Shown: piece by piece, positions 49,186 to 58,800 of the stretch | How positions within the stretch are numbered: the stretch's first letter is position 1 | Layout: each line of letters starts with the position of its first letter | NCBI RefSeq assembly: GCF_013044515.1 | Contig: NZ_JABEPR010000001.1 | Location: forward strand, 620,001-684,000 | Reading direction: 5' to 3' | Length of the DNA stretch: 64,000 nt | Source of the DNA: Sphingomonas sp. ID1715 | GTDB lineage: Bacteria; Pseudomonadota; Alphaproteobacteria; Sphingomonadales; Sphingomonadaceae | The notes under the pieces: model-generated | What the model saw: only the letters and a program-made list of their open reading frames with translations | What the model was told of the DNA's origin: nothing | Databases searched by the model: none | Made by a program: the position numbers and the translations under genes

Positions 49186-50514
49186 TCAAGCCACCATTCC
49201 CAACGGGCTTTCGACCAGCGCCTTGAATGCCTGCATCAGGCGCGCACCGTCGGCGCCGTCGATGGCGCGGTGATCGAAGCTGCCGGTGGCGCTCATCACT
49301 GTGGCGACACCGAGCGCGTCATCGACGATATAGGGCCGCTTCTCGCCCGCGCCGATCGCCATGATCATTCCCTGGGGCGGATTGATGACCGCTTCGAACT
49401 GCTTGATGCCGAACATGCCCATATTGGAAATCGACGCGGTGCCGCCCTGATATTCGTGCGGCTGCAACTTGCCCTCCTTCGCGCGGGAGGCGAGTTCGTG
49501 CATTTCGGTCGAGATGGCCGACATACCCTTCGTGTCCGCGCCGACGATGATCGGCGTGATCAGCCCGCCCGGGATCGACACCGCGACCGCGATGTCTGCG
49601 CGGCTGTATTTGATCAGCTGGTCGGGCGTGAAGGAGACATTGCACTCCGGCACTTGCTTGAGCGCAACCGCGAGAGCCTTGATCAGCAGGTCGTTGACCG
49701 ACAGCTTCACTCCCCGCGCACTGAGCGCCGCGTTCAGCTCGCCCCGCAACTTCAGCAGTGCGTCGAGGCGGATGTCGACGGTCAGATAGATGTGCGGGAT
49801 GGTCGATTTGGCCTCGGTCAGGCGGCGCGCGATGGTCTTGCGCATGTTCGACAGCTTGACCGCTTTGTGCGGGATGTCGGTGGTGAAGGCCGGTCCCGCT
49901 GCGGGCGCGGGGGCCGGGGCCGCTGTCTGCGCCGCCGGGGCAGGCACCGCGGCCGCCGGTTGCGCCGCGGGTGCAGCACCGGGTTGCGCCGCATCGATGT
50001 CGGCCTTGACGATTCGCCCGCCCGGACCGGAGCCCTGGATGGCGCTCAGATCCAGCCCCTTGGCCTCGGCCAGGCGCTTGGCGAGCGGCGATGCCTTCAC
50101 CCGGTCGCCGGATGCTGGAGCCGGAGTCACCGGGCTCGCCTTCTCTTCGTCGCGCGTGGGCGTCACGCCATAGCCCTTGGCCGCCGGATCGGGTGTGGGT
50201 GCCGGAGCTGGTCCCGGAGCGGGCGCAGCCTCGGCCTTCGGTGCAGGAGCGGGAGCGGACGCAGCGTCCTCGCCTTCCCCTGAAATCAGGGCGATGACCG
50301 CGCCGACTTTCACTCCGTCCGTGCCTTCGGGCACCAGGATCTTGGCGATCGTGCCTTCGTCGACCGCTTCGAACTCCATCGTCGCCTTGTCGGTCTCGAT
50401 CTCGGCCATGATGTCGCCGGAGCGGACCGTGTCCCCCTCCTTCACCAGCCATTTGGCGAGCGTGCCTTCCTCCATCGTCGGCGACAGGGCCGGCATCTTG
50501 AGCTCGATCGGCAT
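49186..50514 (-). CDS. pdhC: Pyruvate dehydrogenase E2, dihydrolipoamide acetyltransferase
   Basis: 442 residues from ATG 50512-50514. One lipoyl domain comes first, with [10 protein letters not shown] and the lipoylated K43 in [11 protein letters not shown] long Ala/Pro linker leads to a peripheral-subunit-binding domain ([20 protein letters not shown]), then a second Ala/Pro linker, then the catalytic domain (about 215-442) with the active site [12 protein letters not shown]. The [10 protein letters not shown] opening distinguishes pyruvate from 2-oxoglutarate E2. The open frame upstream is not protein-like. It is divergent from the universal stress gene. Confidence 0.95.
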   Translation of the reverse strand: MPIELKMPALSPTMEEGTLAKWLVKEGDTVRSGDIMAEIETDKATMEFEAVDEGTIAKILVPEGTDGVKVGAVIALISGEGEDAASAPAPAPKAEAAPAPGPAPAPTPDPAAKGYGVTPTRDEEKASPVTPAPASGDRVKASPLAKRLAEAKGLDLSAIQGSGPGGRIVKADIDAAQPGAAPAAQPAAAVPAPAAQTAAPAPAPAAGPAFTTDIPHKAVKLSNMRKTIARRLTEAKSTIPHIYLTVDIRLDALLKLRGELNAALSARGVKLSVNDLLIKALAVALKQVPECNVSFTPDQLIKYSRADIAVAVSIPGGLITPIIVGADTKGMSAISTEMHELASRAKEGKLQPHEYQGGTASISNMGMFGIKQFEAVINPPQGMIMAIGAGEKRPYIVDDALGVATVMSATGSFDHRAIDGADGARLMQAFKALVESPLGMVA

Positions 50515-50634
50515 GGGGGCTCCCTTGAGGCGTTCCGTAACGGCCCCTCCCTTCGGCCAAGGCAGGAAACCGGTCAAGATATTGCGCTCGGACCCCGCTT
50601 GCCGCACCACGTGGGCCTAGGAGAGGCCGGCCCA

Positions 50635-51090
50635 ATGCGCACTTATCTGGCAGTGATCGACGAGACACCGGAAGCTGAGATCGCGCTGCGCTTCGCGGCC
50701 CGCCGCGCGGCCAAGACGGGTGGCACGGTGCTCGTGCTTGCGCTGATCGAGCCCGCCGAATTCGTCGCCTGGGGCGGCGTGCAGGCGACGATGGAAGAGG
50801 AGGCGCGGTTGCGTGCCGAGGGGCTGGTCGCAAGCGTCACCGGGACGCTTTTCGAGGAATCGGGCGTACGGCCGTCGATCCAGGTCCGTCAGGGCGAGCC
50901 GATCGAAGCGGTACGCGATGTGTTGTCGGAGAATGACGGCATCGCGGCGCTGGTGCTCGGTGCCGCCGCCAGCGGAGCGCCGGGGCCGCTCGTTTCCCAC
51001 TTCGCCGGCTCTGACGCGGGCAAGCTCCCCTGCCCGGTCATGATCATTCCCGGCAGCCTGACACGCGAAGCAGTCGACCGTCTGTCCTAG
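50635..51090 (+). CDS. Universal stress protein family
   Basis: 151 residues of the UspA fold from ATG 50635. It begins YLAVIDETPEAEIALRFAARRA and has the GxxG-9-Gx(S/T)-like region LVLGAAASGAPGPLVSHFAG before PCPVMIIPG, which suggests an ATP-binding type, though the spacing is not canonical. Usp proteins bind nucleotides and help cells under starvation or oxidative stress; the exact role differs by member. It is a single gene, divergent from pdhC, and is followed by a dispersed repeat. Confidence 0.85.
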   Translation: MRTYLAVIDETPEAEIALRFAARRAAKTGGTVLVLALIEPAEFVAWGGVQATMEEEARLRAEGLVASVTGTLFEESGVRPSIQVRQGEPIEAVRDVLSENDGIAALVLGAAASGAPGPLVSHFAGSDAGKLPCPVMIIPGSLTREAVDRLS

Positions 51091-51099
51091 TTGCCGTTT

Positions 51100-51174
51100 C
51101 GCTTGTCCCGAGCAAAGTCGAGGAGCGTGGCACAAGCGCCCTTCGACTGCGCTACGCTCCGCTCAGGACGAGCG
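51100..51174. repeat. Dispersed palindromic repeat, imperfect
   Basis: A left arm with TGTCCCGAGC and GTCGAGGAGCG and a right arm with CGCCCTTCGACTGCG and CTCAGGACGAGCG are related to the repeats at 52812 and 57187. The right arm carries an extra CTACGCTCCG segment. It fills the space between the Usp stop and the fRMsr stop and probably works as a two-way terminator. Confidence 0.65.
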
Positions 51175-51175
51175 A

Positions 51176-51661
51176 TCAGGCTGCGATCCGCGGCGCCAGC
51201 AGTTTCACGAGCATTTCACAGCCGGCTGCGTCGCCCGCGTCGAAGCGGTTCGCCAAGGGCGAATCGAGATCGAGGACACCGATCAGTCGGCCCTGGCTGA
51301 CGATCGGCACCACCAGCTCGGAAGCGGAGGCCGCATCGCACGCGATATGGCCGGGGAACGCATGCACATCGGCCACCAGCTGCGTCTCGCCAGTCGCCGC
51401 CGCTTTGCCGCACACGCCCTTGCCGATCGCGATGCGGATGCATGCGGTCTTTCCCTGAAAGGGACCCAGCACCAGCTCGTCGCCGATCAGCCGGTAAAAG
51501 CCCGCCCAATTCAGGTCGGGCAGATATTCGAACAGCAGGGCCGCGGCGTTGGCCATGTTGGCGATCGGGTCCGGCTCGTCCGCGGTGAGCGCGTCGAGAG
51601 CCGAGAGCAGGTCGCTGTAGAGCTCGGTCTTCGAGCTGGTGGAAACGTCGAAGGCGTACAT
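51176..51661 (-). CDS. msrC: Free methionine-(R)-sulfoxide reductase (GAF type)
   Basis: 161 residues from ATG 51659-51661. It is a single GAF domain with the fRMsr features: LNWAGFYRLIGDELVLGPFQG and three cysteines in TACIRI, GVCGKAA and GHIACD. The last two correspond to the catalytic and resolving positions of the family. It reduces free L-methionine-(R)-sulfoxide with thioredoxin. The open frame extends upstream, but that part is the hairpin repeat at 51675-51732, which therefore forms its leader RNA. Confidence 0.88.
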   Translation of the reverse strand: MYAFDVSTSSKTELYSDLLSALDALTADEPDPIANMANAAALLFEYLPDLNWAGFYRLIGDELVLGPFQGKTACIRIAIGKGVCGKAAATGETQLVADVHAFPGHIACDAASASELVVPIVSQGRLIGVLDLDSPLANRFDAGDAAGCEMLVKLLAPRIAA

Positions 51662-51674
51662 CGCAAGGCAATGT

Positions 51675-51732
51675 ACCCCTGCGGAAGCAGGGGTCCAAGC
51701 CCTTCCTTCTGGGCTCCTGCATTCGCAGGAGC
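51675..51732. repeat. Double-hairpin repeat element
   Basis: Two perfect 8-bp hairpins are seen: ACCCCTGC/GCAGGGGT (51675-51694, GGAA loop) and GCTCCTGC/GCAGGAGC (51713-51732, ATTC loop). Between them AAGCCC and GGGCT can also pair. This layout is typical of REP-like elements common in sphingomonads. It lies between arfB and msrC. Confidence 0.7.
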
Positions 51733-51738
51733 ACAAGC

Positions 51739-52152
51739 TTAGTCCAGCCTCACCTTGCCGCGCGCAGCCTTGACCGCACCTCGCCCCTTCTTCTCATCGA
51801 CCCGCTTCGCCTTGGCGGCCTTGCTCGGCTTGGTCGCGCGGCGCTTGACCGGCCGGAGGTGCGCCTTGCCGACCAACTCGGCGAGCCGTTCGCGCGCTTC
51901 CTGCCGATTGGCTTCCTGCATGCGATGCGCGCGGGCGGTGACGACGATCTCGCCTTCCTTGGTCCAGCGGCTGCCCGCAAGCGCCTTCAGCCGGGCATAG
52001 ACTTCCGGGTGCAGGCCGAGCGCGAACACGTCGAGCCGCAGCTGCACCGCGGTCGCCACCTTGTTGACGTTCTGCCCGCCGGGCCCGGTCGCGGCCAAGA
52101 ACTTCTCCTCCAGCGCCTCCTCGGGCAGGGACGGCCATTCAACCTTGGCCAA
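51739..52152 (-). CDS. arfB: Alternative ribosome-rescue factor ArfB
   Basis: About 137 residues. The GGQ motif of peptidyl-tRNA hydrolysis is in ATGPGGQNVNKVATAVQLR, and the C-terminal tail is Lys/Arg-rich (KRRATKPSKAAKAKRVDEKK), as needed to enter the mRNA channel of stalled ribosomes. It frees ribosomes stalled without a stop codon. I chose TTG 52150-52152, giving the usual length; the frame continues upstream through the pseudouridine synthase gene in another reading frame. The start overlaps that gene's end by 14 bases, suggesting coupling. Confidence 0.88.
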   Translation of the reverse strand: MAKVEWPSLPEEALEEKFLAATGPGGQNVNKVATAVQLRLDVFALGLHPEVYARLKALAGSRWTKEGEIVVTARAHRMQEANRQEARERLAELVGKAHLRPVKRRATKPSKAAKAKRVDEKKGRGAVKAARGKVRLD

Positions 52153-52789
52153 GCTGCCAACTCCCGAACCTCGCCGGAAGCGGCGCTTCCACGTCGATCG
52201 CCGGCTTGTTGTGCCTGGGCATGACGATGCGGCTGGCGTGAAGAAGCATTGCCACCCTGCCGTCACCATAGGTCGGATCGCCGACGATCGGCAGGCCGAG
52301 CCCGCTCGCGGCGTGGACGCGCAGCTGGTGGGTGCGGCCCGTCTTCGGCTCGAAACGGACCAGCGCGCGCCCGTCACGGACCGCCAGTCTCGTCCAATGG
52401 GTGACCGCGGGCTTGCCTTTTTTCGCCGGGATGATGCGCCAGCCGCCCGCTGCGCTGCTGATCTTCGACAGGGCGAGTTCGATCACCCCCTCGTCTTCCG
52501 CCGGCACACCCTCCAGCACGGCCAGATAGGTCTTCTGCACCTCGTGATTGGCGAAGGCGGCGGAAAAGCGCCGATGCGCGCCGTGATTGCGCGCGAGCAG
52601 CAGGCACCCCGACGTGTCGCGGTCGAGGCGGTGGACGATCCCGGGCGGCCGCGCGAAGCCGAAGCGCAGATCGTCGACCATGTCGGCGAGCGCCGGCGTG
52701 CCGTCCTTCGGCCGGTCGACCGGAAGACCCGATGGCTTGTCGATGACGAGCGCTTCGGCGTCCGTGAAGAGAATTGGAAGGTCAGGCAC
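52139..52789 (-). CDS. RluA-family pseudouridine synthase
   Basis: About 216 residues. The catalytic Asp is in IVHRLDRDTSGCLLLARN, with VIDKPSGLPV before it and the FEPKTGRTHQLRVHAAS segment near the C-terminus. There is no S4 domain, as in RluA and TruC-type enzymes. It makes pseudouridine in rRNA or tRNA; the target position cannot be told. I chose GTG 52787-52789, with TTG 52805-52807 as alternative. It overlaps arfB by 14 bases, and a dispersed palindrome lies just upstream. Confidence 0.86.
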   Translation of the reverse strand: MPDLPILFTDAEALVIDKPSGLPVDRPKDGTPALADMVDDLRFGFARPPGIVHRLDRDTSGCLLLARNHGAHRRFSAAFANHEVQKTYLAVLEGVPAEDEGVIELALSKISSAAGGWRIIPAKKGKPAVTHWTRLAVRDGRALVRFEPKTGRTHQLRVHAASGLGLPIVGDPTYGDGRVAMLLHASRIVMPRHNKPAIDVEAPLPARFGSWQLGQG

Positions 52790-52811
52790 CGAGACCCGGT
52801 AGAACAAAAAT

Positions 52812-52869
52812 CCGTTCGCTTCGAGCGAAGTCGAGAAGCGTATCTCGACTTCGCTCGATACGAACGGAG
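52812..52869. repeat. Dispersed palindromic repeat between rluA-like and wrbA genes
   Basis: An inner perfect 14-bp stem, GAGCGAAGTCGAGA (52824-52837) with TCTCGACTTCGCTC (52844-52857), is extended by outer TCCGTTCG (52812-52819) and CGAACGGA (52862-52869). The core is shared with the repeat inside putA. It is expected to terminate wrbA transcription. Confidence 0.8.
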
Positions 52870-52877
52870 CTATTCAA

Positions 52878-53480
52878 TTACCCGAACAGCTTGGCAGCCG
52901 TCCGCGCCACCCGCGCACCCAGATAGTGCGCGCCGCCCAGGTCCGCTTCACTCGGCATCCGCTCCCCGGTGCCGCCTGCGACGGTCGTGGCGCCATAGGG
53001 CGCGCCGCCGACGACTTCCTCATGGCCCATCTGCTGCTGATAGCCATAATCGAGGCCGACGATCGTCATGCCGAAATGCAGCAGGTTGGTCAGGATCGAG
53101 AACAGGGTCGTCTCGTTGCCGCCATGCTGCGTCGCCGACGACGTGAAAGCGCCGCCCACCTTGTTGTGGAGCGCACCGGTCGCCCAGAGCTTGCCGGCGC
53201 CGTCCCAGAAGGCCGCCATCTGGCCGGCCATCCGGCCGAAGCGCGTCGGCGTGCCGACCACGATCGCGTCATAGGCGGTCAGTTCGTCGGGACTGCCGAT
53301 CACCGGATGCGGGCTGTCCGTCTTGAAATGGTTGGCCCGGGCGATTTCCAGCGGCACCGTCTCGGGCACGCGCCGGATGTCGACCTCGGCGCCGGCTTCA
53401 CGTGCGCCCTGGGCGACCGCCTCGGCCATGCGCTCGACATGGCCGTAGGTCGAATAATAGAGAACCAGAACCTTCGACAT
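52878..53480 (-). CDS. wrbA: NAD(P)H:quinone oxidoreductase, WrbA type
   Basis: 200 residues of the flavodoxin-like WrbA family. [20 protein letters not shown] binds FMN phosphate, and [32 protein letters not shown] and YGATTVAGG complete the FMN pocket. The enzyme reduces quinones by two electrons, protecting against redox stress. It lies 11 bases after the pirin gene on the same strand, and both are divergent from a LysR regulator, so the three probably form one quinone-stress unit. Confidence 0.94.
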   Translation of the reverse strand: MSKVLVLYYSTYGHVERMAEAVAQGAREAGAEVDIRRVPETVPLEIARANHFKTDSPHPVIGSPDELTAYDAIVVGTPTRFGRMAGQMAAFWDGAGKLWATGALHNKVGGAFTSSATQHGGNETTLFSILTNLLHFGMTIVGLDYGYQQQMGHEEVVGGAPYGATTVAGGTGERMPSEADLGGAHYLGARVARTAAKLFG

Positions 53481-53491
53481 TTGCTTGCTCC

Positions 53492-54196
53492 TTATTCGCT
53501 GTCCACCATCACGATTTCGGCGTCTTCATGCGCGGTGATCCGCAACGCGCCGGTCCCGGTAAGCGCACCGCCGTCGCGGGCGTTGAGTTCAACGCCGTCG
53601 ACTTCGACGCGGCCGGTCGCGGGGACCAGATAGGCGTGCCGACCTTCGGCTAGGTCATAGTCGAGGCTCTCGCCCGCCTTCAGCGTCGCGCCGAGCACAC
53701 GCGCATCGGCGCGGATCGGCAGGGCGCCGGCCTCGATCTCCTCGCCAAAGCCGCTCGCCAGCGTGACGAAACGGCCGGAGCGGTCCCCCTTGGGAAACGG
53801 CTTGGCACCCCAGCTGGGCTGTCCACCCAGACGCTTGGGCTCGATCCAGATCTGGAAGATACGGGTCGTCTCCGGCTCCAGATTATATTCGGCATGGCGG
53901 ACGCCGGTGCCGGCACTCATCACCTGGACGTCGCCCGCCGCGGTGCGGCCGGTGTTCCCCATCGAGTCCTGGTGCGTGATCGCGCCGGACCGGACATAGG
54001 TGATGATCTCCATGTCGCGGTGCGGATGCGGCGGAAAGCCGCTGTTCGCGGCGATCTCGTCGTCGTTCCACACGCGCAACGCGCCCCAGCCCATGCGTTT
54101 CGGATCATGATAGCTGGCGAAGGAAAAATGATGCCGCGCGTTCAGCCAACCGTGATCGGCGTGGCCCAGGCTTTCGAAAGGACGTTTTTCGACCAT
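53492..54196 (-). CDS. Pirin family protein
   Basis: 234 residues from ATG 54194-54196, with AAGGAGA upstream. The N-terminal cupin has the iron-binding pattern [15 protein letters not shown], then TGVRHAEYN, plus the pirin-typical FQIWIEP. Bacterial pirins of this YhhW/YhaK group can act as quercetinases or redox-linked regulators; activity here is unproven. Pairing with wrbA and a divergent LysR gene supports a role in quinone or flavonoid response. Confidence 0.9.
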   Translation of the reverse strand: MVEKRPFESLGHADHGWLNARHHFSFASYHDPKRMGWGALRVWNDDEIAANSGFPPHPHRDMEIITYVRSGAITHQDSMGNTGRTAAGDVQVMSAGTGVRHAEYNLEPETTRIFQIWIEPKRLGGQPSWGAKPFPKGDRSGRFVTLASGFGEEIEAGALPIRADARVLGATLKAGESLDYDLAEGRHAYLVPATGRVEVDGVELNARDGGALTGTGALRITAHEDAEIVMVDSE

Positions 54197-54265
54197 CTGA
54201 GGTCTCCTTGAGACTTGCTTGGGGCCTAGATAGCGCGCAGGATCGGCGCGAAAATAGAAACAGTG

Positions 54266-54280
54266 GAAACTCATCGTTTC
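54266..54280. promoter_or_regulatory. Candidate LysR-type binding site
   Basis: GAAAC-TCATC-GTTTC is a perfect 5-5-5 inverted repeat, 4 bases before the LysR start and in the spacer shared with pirin-wrbA. A further GAAAC lies at 54257-54261. The placement fits autorepression and control of the divergent operon. Confidence 0.5.
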
Positions 54281-54284
54281 AAAT

Positions 54285-55175
54285 ATGCGCCTGCCTGATT
54301 TCGAAGCCTGGGCGATCTTCGCCACTGTGGTCGAGCAGCGCTCTTTCAGCGGCGCGGCCCGTGCGCTGGGTCTGTCCAAGGCGACCGTGTCCAAGGCGAT
54401 TACGCGGCTGGAAGCGCACCTGGGCGCGTCCCTGTTTCACCGCACGTCGCGTACACTGTCGCTGACGGAGACCGGGCGTGCGCTCGCCCCGCGCGCCCAG
54501 CGCATCCTGAACGAGGCGGTGTGCGCCGAGGAAGAAGCCAGCGACGCGGCCAGCGCGCCCAAGGGTCTCGTCAAGCTTGCCGCACCGATGACGTTCGGCC
54601 TCCAGCGGGTCGCGCCCGCCATCGCCGATTTCATGGCCGATCACCCCGACATCGTCATCGACCTGTGTCTCGACGACAAGCGCATCGACCTGGTCGAACA
54701 GGGCATCGACGTCGCGCTGCGGATCGCGCAGCTGCCCGACAGTTCGCTGCGGGCGCGCCGTCTCTGTCCCATTTCCATGCATGTGGTGGCGAGCAGCGCC
54801 TATCTGGAACGGCATGGCCGACCCGCTCACCCGGCCGAACTCGCCGAGCATCGGTGCATTCTCTATGCGAACAGCGAGACCTGGCGCTTCGTCGGCCGCG
54901 GCGGCGAGGAGGTGGTGGTCAAGCCGAGCGGTCCGCTCCGATCGAGCAGCGGCGAAGCCATGCTGCCGGCGCTGCGGGCGGGGCTTGGCATCTCGACCCT
55001 GCCGGACTTCATCGTCGATCCCGATCTCGAACAGGGCAGCCTTGAAGCCGTACTCGCCGACTGGCAGGCGCCGCCGATCGCCCTTCACTTGGTCACGCCG
55101 CCCAATCCGCTGCGTCCGGCGCGGGTGGAGGCATTGATCCGCTTCCTCGTCGCGCGTTTCTCGGTCAGAGGCTGA
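54285..55175 (+). CDS. LysR-family transcriptional regulator
   Basis: 296 residues. The N-terminal winged helix has FATVVEQRSFSGAARALGLSKATVSKAITRLEAHLGASLFHRTSR. The C-terminal effector domain (about 90-290) includes GLVKLAAPMTFG, VIDLCLDDKRIDLVEQGIDVALRIAQLPDSSL and ALRAGLGISTLPDF, typical of the LTTR subgroup that often controls neighbouring oxidoreductase genes. It is divergent from pirin-wrbA and most likely regulates them; the inducer is unknown. The next gene starts 4 bases after its stop. Confidence 0.92.
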   Translation: MRLPDFEAWAIFATVVEQRSFSGAARALGLSKATVSKAITRLEAHLGASLFHRTSRTLSLTETGRALAPRAQRILNEAVCAEEEASDAASAPKGLVKLAAPMTFGLQRVAPAIADFMADHPDIVIDLCLDDKRIDLVEQGIDVALRIAQLPDSSLRARRLCPISMHVVASSAYLERHGRPAHPAELAEHRCILYANSETWRFVGRGGEEVVVKPSGPLRSSSGEAMLPALRAGLGISTLPDFIVDPDLEQGSLEAVLADWQAPPIALHLVTPPNPLRPARVEALIRFLVARFSVRG

Positions 55176-55179
55176 TCGG

Positions 55180-55833
55180 ATGACCGAGGCCATTCCCGCC
55201 GCCACCCTGATCCTGTTCCGCGAGCGGCCGGGAGCACCGCCGCAGTTGCTCATCACGGAGCGCGCGGCAGGGATGGCTTTTGCCGGTGGCGCCCTCGTCT
55301 TCCCCGGCGGCAGGATCGACCCGGAGGACCATGTTGCGGCTGCCGATCATCCTCATCTCGACAGCGAGGAAGCGGCCGCGCGGATCGCGGCGCTGCGTGA
55401 GACGATAGAGGAGACCGGCCGCGACTATAGCCTCGCCGTATCCGACCTGACGCCCTGGGCCCGCTGGCGCCCGAACTTCAAGGAAGCGCGCACCTTCGAC
55501 ACGCGCTTCTACATCGCGCGTGTCGCCAGCGACGCGCCGGACCCAATCTCAGATGGCGCCGAGAATGTCCGTGCCTTCTGGGCCGGTGCCGCCGAGGTGC
55601 TGGCGATGTGCGAACGCGGCGAGGGCCACATCATCTTTCCGACGCGGCGCAACCTGGAGCGTCTCGCCCTGTTCGACAGCTTCGACGCTGCGCTGGCGCA
55701 CGCGCTCGCCCACGCTGTCGAGATGATTACGCCCTGGGTCGAGGAGCGCGAGGGCGGCATCCATCTCTGCATTCCGCAGCATCTCGGTTACCCGATTACG
55801 TCGGAGCCATTGGAGCGGGTGCGCCGCGGCTGA
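55180..55833 (+). CDS. NUDIX hydrolase
   Basis: 217 residues from ATG 55180. The Nudix box is split by an insertion: FAGGALVFPGGRIDPED is followed about 20 residues later by ALRETIEETGRDY, which supplies the catalytic REUxEE segment. This arrangement resembles the NUDT7/NUDT19-like group that hydrolyses coenzyme A derivatives, but the substrate is not certain. The rest is an alpha/beta fold with FDTRFYIARVAS. It follows the LysR gene closely and its stop directly abuts the convergent putA stop. Confidence 0.87.
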   Translation: MTEAIPAATLILFRERPGAPPQLLITERAAGMAFAGGALVFPGGRIDPEDHVAAADHPHLDSEEAAARIAALRETIEETGRDYSLAVSDLTPWARWRPNFKEARTFDTRFYIARVASDAPDPISDGAENVRAFWAGAAEVLAMCERGEGHIIFPTRRNLERLALFDSFDAALAHALAHAVEMITPWVEEREGGIHLCIPQHLGYPITSEPLERVRRG

Positions 55834-58800
55834 TCAGAAGCCGATATCGTCCAGGCTCAGTAGGGTTGCGTTCCCGCCCGAACTCGTCGTGTCGGTGCTC
55901 GTCACCCGTTCGGCGCAGAAGCGCGGCAGGTAGTGGGGTCCGCCTGCCTTTGGCCCGGTGCCGCTGAAGCCTTCGCCACCAAAAGGCTGCGAACCGACGA
56001 TCGCGCCGATCATCGACCGATTGACGTAGAGATTGCCAACCCGCGCCAGCGCTTCCACCGTCTCGGCGGACCGCGCGATGCGGCTGTGCAGGCCCATGGT
56101 GAGGCCGAAGCCCTTGGCGTTCACATGCTCGATCGTCCGCTCGAGCTCGCCCGCCTTCCAGGTGGCGACGTGCAGCAGCGGCCCGAACCATTCGCGGTCG
56201 AGATCGTCCATGCTGCGCAGGCGGACGGCGGTCGGGGGCACGAAATTGCCTTGCGCCGGCACGTCGATCGTCTTGATCCAGCTGTTCCGCATCCGCTCGC
56301 GATGCGCCATCAGATGTTCATAGGCGGTGCGGTCGATCACGGGGCCGACATCGGTGGCCGGATCGGCGGGGTCGCCGACGATCAGCGTGTTCATCGCGCC
56401 GGCCAGCATTTCCAGTGTGCTTTCCGCAATCTCCTCCTGCAACAGCAGCAGTCGCAGCGCGGAGCAGCGCTGGCCGGCCGAGCGGAAGGAGGAGGTCACC
56501 ACATCGGCCACCACCTGCTCGGCAAGCGCAGTCGAATCGACGATCATCGCGTTGACGCCGCCGGTCTCCGCGATCAGCGGCACCAGCGGCCGCTTCTCGT
56601 CCTCCAGCAGCGCGCGGGCGATCTTGCGAGCGGTGTTGGTGGAGCCGGTGAAGGCGACGCCGGCGATGCGTGGATCGGCGACGATCGCCGCGCCGACTTC
56701 CGGCCCGCCGGGCGCCAGGATCAGCACGTCGCGAGGAACGCCCGCTTCATGCGCGAGCTCGACCGCGCGCGCGGCGATGCGCGGCGTCTGCGGGGCCGGC
56801 TTGGCAATCACCGCATTGCCGGCGACCAAAGCCGCGACCGTCTGTCCTAGGAAGATGGCGAGCGGGAAGTTCCACGGCGCGATCGTCGCCCACACGCCGC
56901 GGCCTTCATGGCGCAGTATGTTGCGCTCGCCCGTAGGTCCGGGAAGCTCGACCGGCAGCAGATGCTGGCGCGCCTGGGCGGCATAGTAGCGGCAAAAGTC
57001 CACTGCCTCCCGCACTTCCGCGAGCGCATCCGGAATGGTCTTGCGTGCCTCGTGAACGCAGATCGCCATAAGCTCGGTGCGGTGCGCTTCCAGCAGGTCG
57101 GCGAGCCGGTCGAGACAGGCGGCGCGCTCGTGCACCGGGCGGGACGACCATGCCGGGAAGGCGTTTGTCGCACGACCAACCATCTCGCTCGTCCCGAGCG
57201 AGGTCGAGGGGCGCGTCTCCGAACCTTGGTGCATACGCCCCTCGACTTCGCTCGGGACGAGCGGTGAGTTGGCGATTGAAGTAGCGACGGACCGAAGCAC
57301 CTCCCGCTCCTGCAGGTCGACACCTTCGCTGTTCGGGCGCTCGGGCGCGAACAGGTCGCGGGGCAGCGGAATGCTCGGGTGGCGCACGCCGCCGACCTTG
57401 GCGATCTTTTCGACCGGATCGGCGAGCAGCTCGGCATCGGTCAGCCGCTCGTCGGCGAGCTGGTGAACGAAGCTGGAATTCGCCCCATTCTCAAGCAGGC
57501 GCCGGACCAGATAGGCGAGCAGGTCGCGATGCCCGCCGACTGGCGCATAGATGCGGCATTTATAGCCTTCTTCCCGTACCAGCCGCTCGTACAGCCCCTC
57601 GCCCATGCCGTGCAGGCGCTGGAACTCGAAGTCGCGGCTCTTCCCCGCCCATGCGACGATGGTCGCGACGGTCAGCGCATTGTGGCTGGCAAATGCGGGT
57701 GCGATGCCCTTGGCGGCGAGCATGTCGCGCGCGCAGGCGAGATAAGACACGTCGGTCGCCGCCTTCCGCGTGAACAGCGGATAGTCGGACAGCCCAGCTT
57801 CCTGGGTGCGCTTGATCTCCGAATCCCAATAGGCGCCCTTGACCAGCCGGACGTTCATGCGCCGGCCGGTCTCCTGCCCCAGCGCATCCGCCCAGCCGAT
57901 CACCGCCCGACAACGCTTGCCATAGGCCTGGACCGCCATGCCATAACCATCCCAGCCCTTCAGCCGCGGTAGCCGGGCAACAGCGGAGATGATGTCGAGG
58001 CTCATCTCCAGCCGCTCGGACTCTTCCGCGTCCACCGTCAGCGCGATGCCCTTGTCGGCGGCGCGGACGCACAGCGCCTCCAGCATTTCGGTCAGCGCCG
58101 GCACACACCGATCCCATTGCGGCACTTCGTAGCGCGGGTGGAGCGCCGACAGCTTGACCGAGATCGAGTGCCCGGCGGCCGGGTCGGAGCCGACCGCGTC
58201 GATCGCACCCATATAGGCGTCGAAATAGCGCCGGCCGTCCGGGAAGGTCCGCGCCGCCTCGCCCAGCATGTCGAAGCTGGCGGTAAAGCCTCTATTTTCC
58301 GGCTTCTTCATGCGCCGCATCGCCTCGTCGATAGTGCGGCCCATCACGAAGACTTCGCCCATCATGCGCATCGCGGCGCCGACCGCCTGGCGAACGAACG
58401 GCTCGCCGGCGCGGCTGATCAGTCGCCGCAGCACGCCGCCCTGCCCGCCCTCGCTGACCAGCGCCTTGCCGACGATCAGTCCCCAGGTTGCCGTGTTCAC
58501 GAGCCGCGACGAGGACTGTCCGGCATGCGCCTTCCAGTCTGCGTCGCCGAACTTGTCGGCGATCAGCTGGTCGGCCGTCTCAGGGTCCGGCACGCGCAGA
58601 AAGGCTTCGGCAAGCGACAACAGCGCGACGCCCTCGGACGAATTCAGCCGATATTGCTGCAGGAACTGATTGACCCAGCCGCTGGACTGCGCCGCGCGCA
58701 GATCGGCGAGCAGGCCGAGCGCCACCTGCACTGCCCCTTCCCGCTCGGCGGGCGTGAGGCGTGCGCGCTCCAGCAGCGGCTTCAGCACTTCGGGTTCGGG

